Shown: positions 9,478-18,172, counted from the stretch's first letter. The stretch: DNA of 64,000 nucleotides from Methylobacterium sp. WSM2598 (GCF_000379105.1 NZ_KB900609.1:4866785-4930784); one strand, 5' to 3'. Notes: generated by a model from the letters alone, not told the origin. Made by a program: numbers and translations.

Positions 9478-11034
9478 ATGACGGCCGACCACGACAAGAT
9501 CCTGATCATCGATTTCGGGAGCCAGGTGACCCAGCTCATCGCGCGCCGGGTGCGCGAGGAGGGGGTCTATTCCGAGATCGTGCCCTACCAGGCGGCGGAG
9601 GCGGCCTTCGCGGCCCTGAAGCCGAAGGGCGTGATCCTCTCGGGCGGCCCCGAATCCGTGACGATCGAGACCTCGCCCCGCGCGCCCCAGGCGGTGTTCG
9701 AGGCCGGGGTGCCGGTGCTCGGCATCTGCTACGGCGAGCAGACCATGGCGGCCCAGCTCGGCGGCGAGGTCGAGGGCGGGCACCACGCCGAGTTCGGCCG
9801 GGCCGAGGTCGAGGTCATCGCCGACTCGGCCCTGTTCCACGGCGTCTGGCACGTGGGCGAGCGCTACCCGGTCTGGATGAGCCACGGCGACCGGGTGACC
9901 AAGCTGCCGGACGGCTTCTCCACCATCGCGATCTCGCCGAACGCGCCCTTCGCGGCGGTGGCCGACGAGGGGCGCCGCTTCTACGCGGTGCAGTTCCACC
10001 CGGAGGTGGCGCACACGCCGCACGGCGCGCTGCTGCTGCGCAACTTCGTGCGCGACATCGTGGGCTGCGCGGGCGACTGGTCGATGCGCGCCTTCCGCGA
10101 GGAGGCGATCGAGCGCATCCGCCGGCAGGTCGGCGGCGAGAAGGTGCTGTGCGGCCTCTCGGGCGGGGTCGACTCGGCGGTGGCGGCGGTGCTGATCCAC
10201 GAGGCGATCGGCGAGCAGCTCACCTGCGTGTTCGTGGATCACGGCCTTCTGCGGCTCGGCGAGGCCGAGGAGGTGGTGCGGCTGTTCCGCGACCACTACA
10301 ACATCCCGCTCGTGCACGTGCAGGCCCAGGATCTCTTCCTGGGCGCGCTCGCCGGCGTCACCGACCCGGAGGTGAAGCGCAAGACGATCGGGCGGCTCTT
10401 CATCGACGTGTTCGAGGCGGAGGCGAGGAAGAGCGGCGGCGCGGCGTTCCTGGCGCAGGGCACGCTCTATCCGGACGTGATCGAGAGCGTGTCCTTCACG
10501 GGCGGCCCCTCGGTGACGATCAAGAGCCACCACAATGTCGGCGGCCTGCCCGAGCGCATGAACATGACGCTCGTGGAGCCCCTGCGCGAATTGTTCAAGG
10601 ACGAGGTGCGGGTGCTCGGCCGCGAGCTCGGCCTTCCCGACGCCTTCGTGGGCCGCCACCCCTTCCCGGGTCCCGGCCTCGCCATCCGCTGCCCGGGCGA
10701 GATCACGGCGGAGAAGCTCGACGCGCTGCGCAGGGCCGACGCGATCTACTTGGAGGAGATCCGCAAGGCGGGCCTCTACGACACGATCTGGCAGGCCTTC
10801 GCGGTGATCCTGCCGGTGAAGACGGTCGGCGTGATGGGGGACGGGCGCACCTACGACCACGTCTGCGCGCTGCGCGCCGTCACCTCGGTGGACGGCATGA
10901 CGGCGGATTTCTACCCCTTCGACATGGGCTTCCTGGGCCGCGTCGCGACCCGGATCATCAACGAGGTCAAGGGCATCAACCGGGTCACCTACGACATCAC
11001 CTCGAAGCCGCCCGGGACGATCGAGTGGGAGTGA
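9478..11034 (+). CDS. guaA: GMP synthase (glutamine-hydrolysing)
   Basis: Converts XMP to GMP using ATP and glutamine. The 518-residue protein has an N-terminal class I glutamine amidotransferase domain with nucleophile Cys84 (GICYGEQ) and His174/Glu176 (FHPEV). An ATP-pyrophosphatase domain follows with the P-loop SGGVDS (228-233), and a C-terminal dimerisation domain ends [12 protein letters not shown]. Everything expected is present and the length is normal. It acts after guaB, 3 kb upstream on the same strand, with unrelated genes between. The insertion sequence begins 34 bp after its stop codon, so guaA itself is intact but its terminator may have been separated from it. Confidence 0.97.
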   Translation: MTADHDKILIIDFGSQVTQLIARRVREEGVYSEIVPYQAAEAAFAALKPKGVILSGGPESVTIETSPRAPQAVFEAGVPVLGICYGEQTMAAQLGGEVEGGHHAEFGRAEVEVIADSALFHGVWHVGERYPVWMSHGDRVTKLPDGFSTIAISPNAPFAAVADEGRRFYAVQFHPEVAHTPHGALLLRNFVRDIVGCAGDWSMRAFREEAIERIRRQVGGEKVLCGLSGGVDSAVAAVLIHEAIGEQLTCVFVDHGLLRLGEAEEVVRLFRDHYNIPLVHVQAQDLFLGALAGVTDPEVKRKTIGRLFIDVFEAEARKSGGAAFLAQGTLYPDVIESVSFTGGPSVTIKSHHNVGGLPERMNMTLVEPLRELFKDEVRVLGRELGLPDAFVGRHPFPGPGLAIRCPGEITAEKLDALRRADAIYLEEIRKAGLYDTIWQAFAVILPVKTVGVMGDGRTYDHVCALRAVTSVDGMTADFYPFDMGFLGRVATRIINEVKGINRVTYDITSKPPGTIEWE

Positions 11035-11068
11035 GGGGTAGTAGAAGCGGCGGCGGACGGCGCCTCTA

Positions 11069-11928
11069 GAGCGTGTTATGAACCTATGACGTAGCGTAGG
11101 CGTTGAAGGGCATGAGCGCTGATCGCCCCGCCTACCCGTCCGACGTGTCCGATGAAGAGTGGGCGCTGGTGGCGCCTTACCTGGCGCTGCTGCGCGAGGA
11201 CTCGGGCCAGCGCGACCACGACCTGCGCGAGGTGTTCAACGGCTTGCGTTACATCGTCAAGACCGGGGCGCCGTGGCGGTTCATGCCCCACGACCTGCCG
11301 CCGTGGGCAGCGGTCTACCAGCAGACCCAGCGCTGGTGGGCCGCCGAGTGCTTCGCGGATGTGGCCGGCGACCTGCGTGCTGTGCTGCGACAGGCGGCCG
11401 GGCGTGAGCCGGAGCCCTCGGCGGTGATCCTGGACAGCCGGACCCAGCGCTCCTCGCCCGAGAGTGGCGAGCGAGCCGGCTACGACGGGGCCAAGCGCAT
11501 GCGCGGGTCGAAGGTGCATCTGGCGGTCGACACGCCCGGTCACGGGGTGGCGCTGCACGTCACGCCAGCGGATGTCGATGACCGCAGTCAGGTCGACACC
11601 CTGACGTGTGCGGTGCAAGCGGAGACGGACGGGAGCGTGGAGAAGGCATTCGTCGATCAGGGCTACACGGGTGAGAAGGCGGCGACGGCGGCGCAGGCGA
11701 ACGGGATCGCGTTGGAGGTGGTCAAGGCGCCAGAGGCCAAGCGCGGCTTCGTTCTGCTGCCGCGCCGTTGGGTGGTGGAGCGTTCGCTGGCCTGGGCGAC
11801 ACGCTGCCGCCGGTTGGTGAAGGATTACGAGCGTTATGCGAGCACGCTGGCTGGGATCTACATGGTCGCCTTCGTCTGTGACATGCTCAGCAAACTGGGA
11901 CGCATGATAGAAAGTTCATAACACGCTC
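11069..11928 (+). mobile_element. IS5-family insertion sequence, 860 bp, complete
   Basis: Perfect 15 bp terminal inverted repeats GAGCGTGTTATGAAC lie at 11069-11083 and, inverted, at 11914-11928. A TA dinucleotide flanks each end (11067-11068 and 11929-11930), consistent with the 2 bp target duplication of the IS427/IS1031-like groups. The element encodes one intact transposase whose TAA stop lies inside the right inverted repeat. It is inserted between guaA and a trypsin-like gene whose 5' end is missing, so insertion was probably accompanied by an adjacent deletion. Confidence 0.93.
11103..11921 (+). CDS. IS5-family transposase
   Basis: A 272-residue DDE transposase in a single uninterrupted frame. 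The N-terminal DUF4096-like segment (SDEEWALVAPYL, then FNGLRYIVKTGAPWRFMP) leads into the catalytic core. This has the first Asp in ILDSRTQRSS, the second in FVDQGYTG, and the Glu in RRWVVERSLAW. The start is either 11103 or the internal Met at 11112; the downstream Met gives a more typical N-terminus. The stop codon lies in the right terminal repeat. The protein looks functional. Confidence 0.93.
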   Translation: MKGMSADRPAYPSDVSDEEWALVAPYLALLREDSGQRDHDLREVFNGLRYIVKTGAPWRFMPHDLPPWAAVYQQTQRWWAAECFADVAGDLRAVLRQAAGREPEPSAVILDSRTQRSSPESGERAGYDGAKRMRGSKVHLAVDTPGHGVALHVTPADVDDRSQVDTLTCAVQAETDGSVEKAFVDQGYTGEKAATAAQANGIALEVVKAPEAKRGFVLLPRRWVVERSLAWATRCRRLVKDYERYASTLAGIYMVAFVCDMLSKLGRMIESS

Positions 11929-11930
11929 TA

Positions 11931-12629
11931 GGCACGGGCACCCTGCTCACGCAAGAAGGACGCTGCTTCGTCGTCACTGCGGACCATATTTTCCGCGAGG
12001 ATCCCGATGACGCCACCAGTCGTCTCATTGACATGGCCGATCTGGCTGTGCCGGATCGACCGCGGCAGGACACGCTTCATACCCTTGGTGATCTTCACAT
12101 ATACCGCCTCAAGCCGCCTGTTCTGATCGACGCCGTGGTGCTCGAGATCCTTGCACCCGTCACCATTGAATTGCTCAACTCAGGCTGGGGCTTTCTGAAG
12201 ATTGGACAAGTCGACGACCCCAGACCCGACGATCGTTTCGTGATCAGCGGGTTCATGATCGACCGCGCGTCCTTCAGGGACAACATGGTCCATCAGGCGA
12301 TGCTGAACCTGGAGACCGACTTTCTGCATGACACGCCGGAAGTGAAGGAGCCTGCGCCGGGATACGACCTGTTCTTCTACCTTCAAGCCGAAGGCGCCAT
12401 GATCGATGGAACACGCCGTGCCATCAACACCCTCAAGGGGGTGAGCGGCGGTCCGATATGGGCCTTGAGACGGCCCTCGCCCGGCGGGCCATGGGCCCCG
12501 TCGAAGATGCTGAAACTGGTCGCCGTCCAGAGTTCCGAGATGCGTCGGAAATGGTCTCGTGGTGTCCACTGGAAGGCCGTGCGAGGGATTCTGCGACAAC
12601 CGGAGGTCGGCTTCACGTCTCCGCCCTGA
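11931..12629 (+). pseudogene. 5'-truncated trypsin-like peptidase, cut by the insertion sequence
   Basis: The frame emerges directly from the IS right end and reads GTGTLLTQEGRCFVVTADHIF. This is the S1-protease start region (GTGF.V....FLVTAAHV) with the catalytic His in TADHIF. The Asp position is not clear. The serine region is LKGVSGGPIW (consensus G-x-SGGP). No start codon or N-terminus exists on the other side of the IS; the sequence there runs straight from the guaA stop and has an in-frame TAG. The protein therefore lost perhaps 20-50 residues. An internal ATG at 12033 would give a product without the catalytic His. G+C is lower than the core genome. It converges on the Argonaute gene and probably belongs to the same accessory island. 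Confidence 0.7.
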
Positions 12630-12729
12630 TCCTTCCTCCGGACGGTGGCTGCGGGTCCTGCGCTGACAGCGTGATCAGGGCTGACGATCGTGGCGCGGGA
12701 ACGTTCAGGCCAGATGAAACGCGCGGCCA

Positions 12730-14190
12730 CTAAATGTACTTTCGATAGTCCGTGCTCTCCGCCTGTCCCTCTTGCATGTATTTGAGGACCTCTCCCACCA
12801 TGCGCGCAGCACGGATTGGAATCGGCGAGCGTTGGTTCATCTGGGTCGAGTTCCAATTGATTTTGGTCAGAGAAAAGACTTCCTCCGCCAACTGTGCGAC
12901 GGTGCTGTCGCAGCTCGGGTGTGGGCAGAGCAAAAGCGGCCGAGGATCATATTGGCCAGGGTAGGTTCCGTAATAGGGGACGCTGCCATTCGTATAGAGC
13001 AGACCTTTGCCGCCCAAATCCACGAAGGTTCCACGCAGAACTGGGTAGTTGCCGTCCCGAAGCAATTTGATCGAGTAAGACTCCTGCACCCAGACGAGGT
13101 CGCGCAACTCCGCCCCGGCGGCGTCCAAGGCTTCGCGGATCCCCTCCGCTTCCTCATCCTTGAACCGAGAAGTTTTCAAGACGATGACCCGTGCGGGAAG
13201 TGTCTTGTGATGAGTCTTGTAGGCGGCAAGGACGTTTTCGATGAGTTCGCGTGCGTCGTCGCGTGTCATGTGGGGATGACGCCCACGACTTTCGGTATGC
13301 GCCCGCTTGCCCTTCAGCACGAAACCACGGCCCCGCTCGTCGAACATCTGGGCGGCGCTGGTGAAAAGCTGTTGACCGCCCGCCTCGCGGTAGAAGCTGA
13401 TGCCGACGTAGCAGGCTGTATATTCCCCTTCCTTGGGCAGCCGCCGCCAGGGGATCCGACCGCTGCCTTTGTAGTATAGGGTGGTGAGGAGGTTCCAGCT
13501 TCGACCCGCCACATCCTGGATCTGGCGCGCGCTGCTCTCCTTCACCTTGCGGGGGATTGAAGCCTTCTCGTCGATCACGTCCTCCCAGACGATCTGGATT
13601 GGGAAGCTGAGGCTCATCGCCTTGGCCTTCAGCATGCCTCGGAAGTTTGGAGCATCCGAGCCGCTGCTGTCGTCCTTCTCGGTTGTGCTGCGGGAATCGA
13701 CTTTGGCGCTCCAGACGCGTTCGATGAGCCGGACGGGGAGGGCGACGATCGCGACGTGCGGCCGGTGCCCGCCCTCGTCGAGGCTTCGCAGTTCGGCGAT
13801 GATCGCGTCGACGGCCATCTCCACCGCCCTCTCGTGGTCAGGTTCCTTGCCGATCCGATCGAGCTTGCTCTGCGACAAGGCCACGGTGGCGCCGTCTTCG
13901 ATGTCGAAGCGGCAACGATAGGGACTCTGGTTGCCGAGACCGGGAAAGGCGGGGTGCAGGTTCGGATGCTTCTCCGACATGCCGTCGAACCCGCTGGCCG
14001 CAAGCTCCAGGAACTTGCGTGTATCAGCCACCGTCTTGGCGCTTCCCACCACCCCGACCTTGATCACGTCGCCGACGAAGGGCTGCAGCGGTCCGGCTTC
14101 GAAGAGCCCCAGACGTGGGTCGGGGTGGTGATGCCGGTCGCCGAACTCGAGCTCGGGTTCATCGAAGATTTGGGTCTCGAACGTGATCAT
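12730..14190 (-). CDS. Short prokaryotic Argonaute (MID-PIWI), catalytically inactive
   Basis: A 486-residue protein with the length of short pAgos, which lack N and PAZ domains. The MID half ends in the signature [19 protein letters not shown] (about 232-250). The PIWI half shows [10 protein letters not shown] (260-269), VIVLKTSRF (335-343), [23 protein letters not shown], and the terminal LTKINWNS with PIPIR. The position of the first catalytic Asp (usually VGIDFY) is Ser265, and the second Asp region reads KTS, so no slicer activity is expected, as in known short pAgos. The ATG overlaps the upstream APAZ stop as ATGA, so the two are co-translated. Short pAgos use guide RNA to sense invader DNA and switch on the APAZ-linked effector. 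Confidence 0.9.
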   Translation of the reverse strand: MITFETQIFDEPELEFGDRHHHPDPRLGLFEAGPLQPFVGDVIKVGVVGSAKTVADTRKFLELAASGFDGMSEKHPNLHPAFPGLGNQSPYRCRFDIEDGATVALSQSKLDRIGKEPDHERAVEMAVDAIIAELRSLDEGGHRPHVAIVALPVRLIERVWSAKVDSRSTTEKDDSSGSDAPNFRGMLKAKAMSLSFPIQIVWEDVIDEKASIPRKVKESSARQIQDVAGRSWNLLTTLYYKGSGRIPWRRLPKEGEYTACYVGISFYREAGGQQLFTSAAQMFDERGRGFVLKGKRAHTESRGRHPHMTRDDARELIENVLAAYKTHHKTLPARVIVLKTSRFKDEEAEGIREALDAAGAELRDLVWVQESYSIKLLRDGNYPVLRGTFVDLGGKGLLYTNGSVPYYGTYPGQYDPRPLLLCPHPSCDSTVAQLAEEVFSLTKINWNSTQMNQRSPIPIRAARMVGEVLKYMQEGQAESTDYRKYI

Positions 14191-15525
14191 ACGAGCAGCC
14201 CCTGTGATTGCTCGGACGCCTCGGCGGCCCTCTTCTTAGGCGTTCCCCAGACGTCTTCCGGCACGCGGGTGCGAAGCTGGACGGCTGGTGGCTGGCCGAA
14301 ACGGAGCCGAGGTTCGGCGCAGACCGGCTCGTCGAAGAGACCGTTGCCAGCGCGTTCCGCCGCCTTGTCCGCTGCCGTGAGAAAACGGTGCCACATGACG
14401 ATTTGGCCACGCAGCGACGCGCTGTTGTCCATGCGCTTCTTGCCGGCGAGGAGGGCGGCGGGGTGAGAGTGCGGGATGAATCCGTTCGTCGTGAAATAGT
14501 AGGTGGGGTTGACGATCAGGAACCACTGAGTCCCGAGACGCTCGAATCGCGGAACGAAGGCGTGATGGCGCACGAAGTCGACGCGCCCGTCCTCCTTCTT
14601 GCTCATAGCGACGTTCACGACGTCTGCGTCCGTCTTCTTCTTGGATGCGTCATAAGCGAGGTTGCGCGGCGTGTCCGCGCGCAGAGCTCTGAAATACAAT
14701 AGTTTACGGTCTTTGCACCAATTCAGATCTGCACGTACCTGATACTTCAGAGCATTACGTAGAAGGAAGGTGAAATTGTTCTGCTCATCGACGTCGTCGT
14801 GGAAGGCAAGCTGGTCCGTGTCGATGGCTTCGATCTGATCGAGATCGACGATTTCCCTGCAGGCGGATGTGCGGAGATCGTGAAACGACCAAAAACTCGC
14901 TGCCTCTTATCACCCAGTCGAAGCGGGCTGGCTCGTCAGCGTCGAGCAGCACGGCCGTCGCCTTACGGCCGTTGTAGGGCGTGGTGGCGACGAACATCTC
15001 AGGCGGGAGCGTGATCGGCAAGATGTTGACGAGCGCCTCCTCGCCGCCGCCCAGCGGCGGCACATAGTAGCCGAAGCCAGCCTTAGGCACAGTGAGCGCG
15101 GCGAGGCGGTCGACAGCGTCGCGGTCGAGCTTGTCGCTTGCCTTGTTGAACTGGAGGCGGCGCTCGCCCAGGCCTGTTCCTCGGGGGATTTCCTGCCAAT
15201 AGAAGCTCTCGTCGGATCGACGGTAGAGGACGATGATCACAGGGAGGTTCGAACCGCGCCAGTACTCGAGATCTTCGCTACGGAGGAGATAGGCGAAGCC
15301 CTGATCGGTCTCGGAAGCGTAGGAGCCCGACTCCTTCGCCTTCACCTGGACCGCGATCATATGGGCCATGGGCCGGCCCTGCTTCATGACCTCAGCGATG
15401 CCGTCGATCCCGGCTTCCAGTCGTGAGCGGGTATCGAACTGAAAGCCCATGGTGAGAAAACGGCCGCGGACGGCGTTCTCGCCCAACTCTCCGAGGATCT
15501 GGTTCGGCGTCAGCAGTTTCGACAT
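14187..15525 (-). pseudogene. DREN (DUF4365)-APAZ effector of a SPARDA-type system, frameshifted
   Basis: The first frame begins at the ATG at 15525 and encodes a DUF4365 PD-(D/E)XK nuclease domain: GELGE near 12-16, EAGID41G, then AVQ60VK62AK. It runs cleanly to about Phe211 and then turns into an Arg-rich tail that stops at 14785. At that point a second frame takes over as [16 protein letters not shown] and continues through FLLRNALKYQVRADLNWC, HHAFVPRFERLGTQWFLIVN, PTYYFTTNG and RGQIVMWHRFL, which is a typical APAZ domain. The switch falls in a run of five A (14891-14895); removing one base restores a 445-residue DREN-APAZ protein of expected size. It is therefore a pseudogene, a phase-variable gene or a sequencing error. 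Two partial products of 246 aa (nuclease) and about 170 aa (APAZ) remain possible. Confidence 0.85.
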
Positions 15526-15689
15526 AGCGTGATCATAGAACAATCGGAGAACGGACAGTAGCGCTTCTCCGCTAGGGCGCGCTACGCTATCCACACCCAC
15601 GCCGCCAGCCGTCGCCGGTCGGCTGCTCAAGACCTGTACGCCACTTCTCCGGCTGCTTGCGAAACCGACGTGTCGGAACGCATAAATGG

Positions 15690-15935
15690 TCAAGCGATTG
15701 TCGCGACCTTCACCCCGCATCCGAGCAGCAGTTGGTAGAAGCTGTCGATCGCGACCCGAGCGCCGCGTTGGGCGCAGTAGGTGAAGAGGACACGCTGCTT
15801 GGCGCGGGTGAAGGCTACGAAGAAGCCCGCCGTCGCTTCGGCCTGGTCCTCGACGAAACTCCTGCGCCAGGCGTCGTCGAGCCCAACGAAGACGACGGTG
15901 TGGTACTCGAGACCCTTGCTCTTGTGGGTCGTCAT
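15690..15935 (-). pseudogene. 3' fragment of a UvrD-type (SF1A) helicase
   Basis: The frame reads [21 protein letters not shown] (helicase motif V region) and then [18 protein letters not shown] (motif VI, with the catalytic Arg), ending VKVATIA. The C-terminus is therefore intact, but everything upstream of about 15950, including the Walker A region, is missing. It is on the same strand as the DREN-APAZ gene and ends 164 bp before it. UvrD-like helicases are frequent in defence islands (for example beside nucleases), so this may be the remains of a second system. Confidence 0.75.
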
Positions 15936-15946
15936 GCGGGGGGACG

Positions 15947-16010
15947 GCATGCACGCCCTAAATAGAAGCTCGCTATGCCAGCGTGCAAAACTATGATCGC
16001 ATGCACGCCC
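15947..16010. repeat. 12 bp direct repeat at a helicase-fragment boundary
   Basis: GCATGCACGCCC occurs at 15947-15958 and again at 15999-16010, separated by 40 bases. The left copy lies exactly where the helicase similarity stops. Such a pair could be a target duplication left by an excised element or a recombination scar. Confidence 0.45.
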
Positions 16011-16015
16011 AGGTT

Positions 16016-16183
16016 TCATTCCTGAGGGACGGCGAGGCCGGTGCGCAACTCATACGCATCGAGCGTCGCGGACCAATCGGCCGCACCGGTCGCCGAGGCG
16101 GTCAGATGGAGCACGACGGCGTCCAGAAGCTTGCCGAGCCAGTTTCCCTGGGCGTGGGCAGCATGCGCGGCGAGCAGTCGGTC
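16016..16183 (-). pseudogene. Possible C-terminal gene remnant of unknown family
   Basis: A minus-strand frame of 55 residues reads DRLLAAHAAHAQGNWLGKLL and VLHLTASATGAADWSATLDAY, ending VPQE. The composition is protein-like and helical, unlike the other frames here, but there is no start codon and a stop sits immediately upstream. It may be the tail of a gene destroyed when the island was assembled. I cannot name the family. Confidence 0.3.
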
Positions 16184-16623
16184 TCAGCCGATAAAGCGCA
16201 AGATCTCGCGTACCAAGATTACGGCCCCGAATGCCGGAGCGCCGCGCAGGTCGCGACGCTCCGCGAGAGCGATGTCCTCGCGGCGGAACTGATCGCGGCG
16301 GATCTCGTGGTCGCCGGAGTGCCGATGTACAATTTCGGAATCCCGTCCCCGCTGAAGGCCTGGATCGACAACGTGGTCCGCGTCGGGCCGACTTTCGGCT
16401 TCGATCGGACCCGGCCCGGCGAGCCCTATTGGCCGATGCTGGAGCCGGGCAAGCGGCTCGTCATCCTGACCGCCCGCGGCGATCACGGCGACGACGAGGG
16501 GGGCCCGTCTCGCGGCCATGAACCTCGTCGAGGCCGGGCTCACGGTGCCGCTGGCCTATCTCGGGCTTCACGAGACCCGTACCGTCGCGGTCGAGTACGA
16601 TGAGTTCGCGGACGGCCGCCTCG
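16180..16623 (+). pseudogene. Degraded FMN-dependent NADH-azoreductase (AzoR-type)
   Basis: The frame carries the flavodoxin-like core AADLVVAGVPMYNFGIPSPL followed by KAWIDNVVRVGPTFGF, the FMN-binding signature of azoreductases. It then continues to KRLVILTARGDHGDDEGG. After a run of six G at about 16499-16504 the homology jumps to another frame (GARLAAMNLVEAGLTVPLAY, then LGLHETRTVAVEYDEF). One G too many restores continuity if removed. The N-terminal 60 or so residues are not recognisable. Truncation plus frameshift makes this a pseudogene at the right edge of the accessory region. Confidence 0.7.
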
Positions 16624-16754
16624 CTCGCCGCGGCCGATGCGCCGGTCCGCCGGCGCTCGGCGCCGTGAGGGGGCGCCCTTCCGGCCCGCGGCGGCGATCC
16701 GCGGCGCCGACCCGCTTGACGCCCGCCCGCGACCCGCCTAGAAGCCGCCGGACC

Positions 16755-16829
16755 GGGCGCGTAGCTCAGCGGGAGAGCATTCGCTTCACACGCGAAGGGT
16801 CACAGGTTCAATCCCTGTCGCGCCCACCA
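16755..16829 (+). tRNA. tRNA-Val, anticodon CAC
   Basis: A 75-base cloverleaf with CCA encoded. The acceptor stem GGGCGCG pairs with CGCGCCC, the D-arm is GCTC-AGCGGGA-GAGC, and the anticodon stem TTCGC/GCGAA encloses the loop TTCACAC with anticodon CAC at 16787-16789. The T-arm is ACAGG-TTCAATC-CCTGT. All stems pair perfectly. It reads GTG valine codons, which are abundant in this genome. It lies just right of the accessory island; I saw no second copy of its 3' end in the window that would mark an attachment site. Confidence 0.97.
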
Positions 16830-16917
16830 TTCCACCGGTTCCCATGGCGTCCCAGGACAGCGGCCGGCAGCCGGGCCCCGCCCTGACCGAGGATCCGGCC
16901 AGACGGACCCGGGTCGC

Positions 16918-17415
16918 GTGACCGAGACGCCCTTACCCTCACATCCCAGGCAGGACCGGGCGGCGCTCCTGGCCGCGTTCTACCAGTATCTCGGCGGCCG
17001 GCTCGACTCGGTCGCCCGCCGCTCCTCGCTGCTGATGGCGTTCCTGGCCTCGTTCCTCGGCTTCGCCGTCTCCCCGCTGATGCGCGGCGGCACCACGCCG
17101 ATCCTGGAGAAGGCCGCCTTCGCGGCCTCCCACCCCTCCCTGTGGGCGGGAGTCGCCGGCATGGTCGTGCTGCTCTGGTCGGAACTCGCGCGGGTGCGCC
17201 GCTCCGCCGACCTGTTCAGCCGGATCGCCTTCGCGGAGGACGATCTGGCGGCGCTGCAGGAGCGCTTCGTCGCCTCCCCGATCGACACCCTGTTCCGGGA
17301 GGCGATCGCCAATCTGCGCGTCGTCGGGGGGCTGCTGCGGCGCAAGATCCGGCTCTACAATGCCGGCGTGGCGCTGTTCGTGCTCAGCGTGACCCTCTCC
17401 GTCATCGGCCTGTGA
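16918..17415 (+). CDS. Small membrane protein with Pycsar-effector-like layout, 165 aa
   Basis: Starts at a GTG with no strong ribosome-binding site; no other suitable start exists. It has an N-terminal amphipathic region (LLAAFYQYLGGRLDSVARR), TM1 at about 37-56, TM2 at about 76-90, then a soluble helical stretch (DLFSRIAFAEDDLAALQERF, then IDTLFREAIANL) and a final TM at about 145-165 preceded by GLLRRKIRLYN. The order TM-TM-soluble helices-TM and the terminal RRKIRLYNAG motif recall DUF5706/PycTM membrane effectors. No uridylate or other pyrimidine cyclase is adjacent. The similarity is by eye and may be only general; an ordinary small inner-membrane protein is the alternative. Confidence 0.65.
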   Translation: MTETPLPSHPRQDRAALLAAFYQYLGGRLDSVARRSSLLMAFLASFLGFAVSPLMRGGTTPILEKAAFAASHPSLWAGVAGMVVLLWSELARVRRSADLFSRIAFAEDDLAALQERFVASPIDTLFREAIANLRVVGGLLRRKIRLYNAGVALFVLSVTLSVIGL

Positions 17416-17470
17416 GCCGGCGCCGCCGGGCGGGGCCGCCCCGAGCGGCGGTCACGCCGCCGAGCGGCGG

Positions 17471-18172
17471 TCACGCCGCCGAGCGGGTGCGGGTGCGCAG
17501 GTGCTGCACGGCGTCGAACAGCGCGTCGAAATGGCCGATGACGAGGTCGGGGCCCAGATCCTCCACCGGCACGTCCGTGTAGCCGAAGGGCACCGCCACG
17601 ACCGGGATGCCGGCCGCCTGCGCGGTCACGATGTCGGTGCGGGAATCCCCCACCATCACCGCCCGGGCCGGGTCGCCGCCCGCCCGCGCGATCGTCTCGG
17701 TGAGGTGGCGCGGGTCCGGCTTGAACCACGGGAAGGTGTCGCGCCCGCAGATCGCCGCGAAGCGGTCCGCGACGCCGAGCGCCCGCAGCAGCTCCACCGA
17801 ATGCGCCTCCACCTTGTTGGTGCAGACCGCGAGCCGGTAGCCCGCCCCCGCCAGCCGGTCGAGCGCCGCCGCCGCGCCCGGGAACAGGAAGGAGCTCTCG
17901 CAGAGATGCGCGCCGTAATGGGCCAGGAAGACCCGGAACAGCGCCTCCAGCCGCTCCGGCGTCAGCTCCCGGCCCGCGGCCGCGAAGCCGCGCGCGAGCA
18001 TCGCCTTGGCGCCCGCCCCGATCAGGTCCCGCGCCCGCCCCACATCCGCCGGCGGCAGGCCCTCGCGCGCCAGGATCACGTTGAGCGTGCCGATGAGGTC
18101 GCTCGCCGTCTCGGCGAGCGTGCCGTCGAGATCGAACACCACGATGGGCGCCAGGGAGAGGGGAGGGGACAT
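17471..18172 (-). CDS. gph: Phosphoglycolate phosphatase
   Basis: A 233-residue HAD-superfamily phosphatase that removes phosphate from 2-phosphoglycolate formed during DNA repair or by Rubisco oxygenation. All four HAD motifs are present: FDLDGTLAE (nucleophile Asp14, Asp16), the Thr/Asn of CTNKVEAHS, Lys in FKPDP, and GDSRTDIVTA. The cap domain between motifs I and II has the size expected of Gph. ATG at 18172. It is convergent with the small membrane protein at 16918 and divergent from plsC. Several HAD phosphatases look alike, so a related sugar-phosphate specificity cannot be excluded. Confidence 0.88.
   Translation of the reverse strand: MSPPLSLAPIVVFDLDGTLAETASDLIGTLNVILAREGLPPADVGRARDLIGAGAKAMLARGFAAAGRELTPERLEALFRVFLAHYGAHLCESSFLFPGAAAALDRLAGAGYRLAVCTNKVEAHSVELLRALGVADRFAAICGRDTFPWFKPDPRHLTETIARAGGDPARAVMVGDSRTDIVTAQAAGIPVVAVPFGYTDVPVEDLGPDLVIGHFDALFDAVQHLRTRTRSAA

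Noticed and set aside
9130-10860. 576-codon minus-strand frame opposite guaA
   Set aside because: GC-rich antisense frame; composition is biased to His, Arg, Gly and Ala with no domain.
12033-12629. Complete gene starting at the ATG at 12033
   Set aside because: Protease similarity, including the catalytic His region, runs unbroken upstream to the IS edge, so this ATG is internal to a truncated gene.
16755-16829. tRNA-Val as a proven integration site
   Set aside because: No duplicated tRNA 3' end or integrase was seen in the window, so only proximity to the island can be stated.
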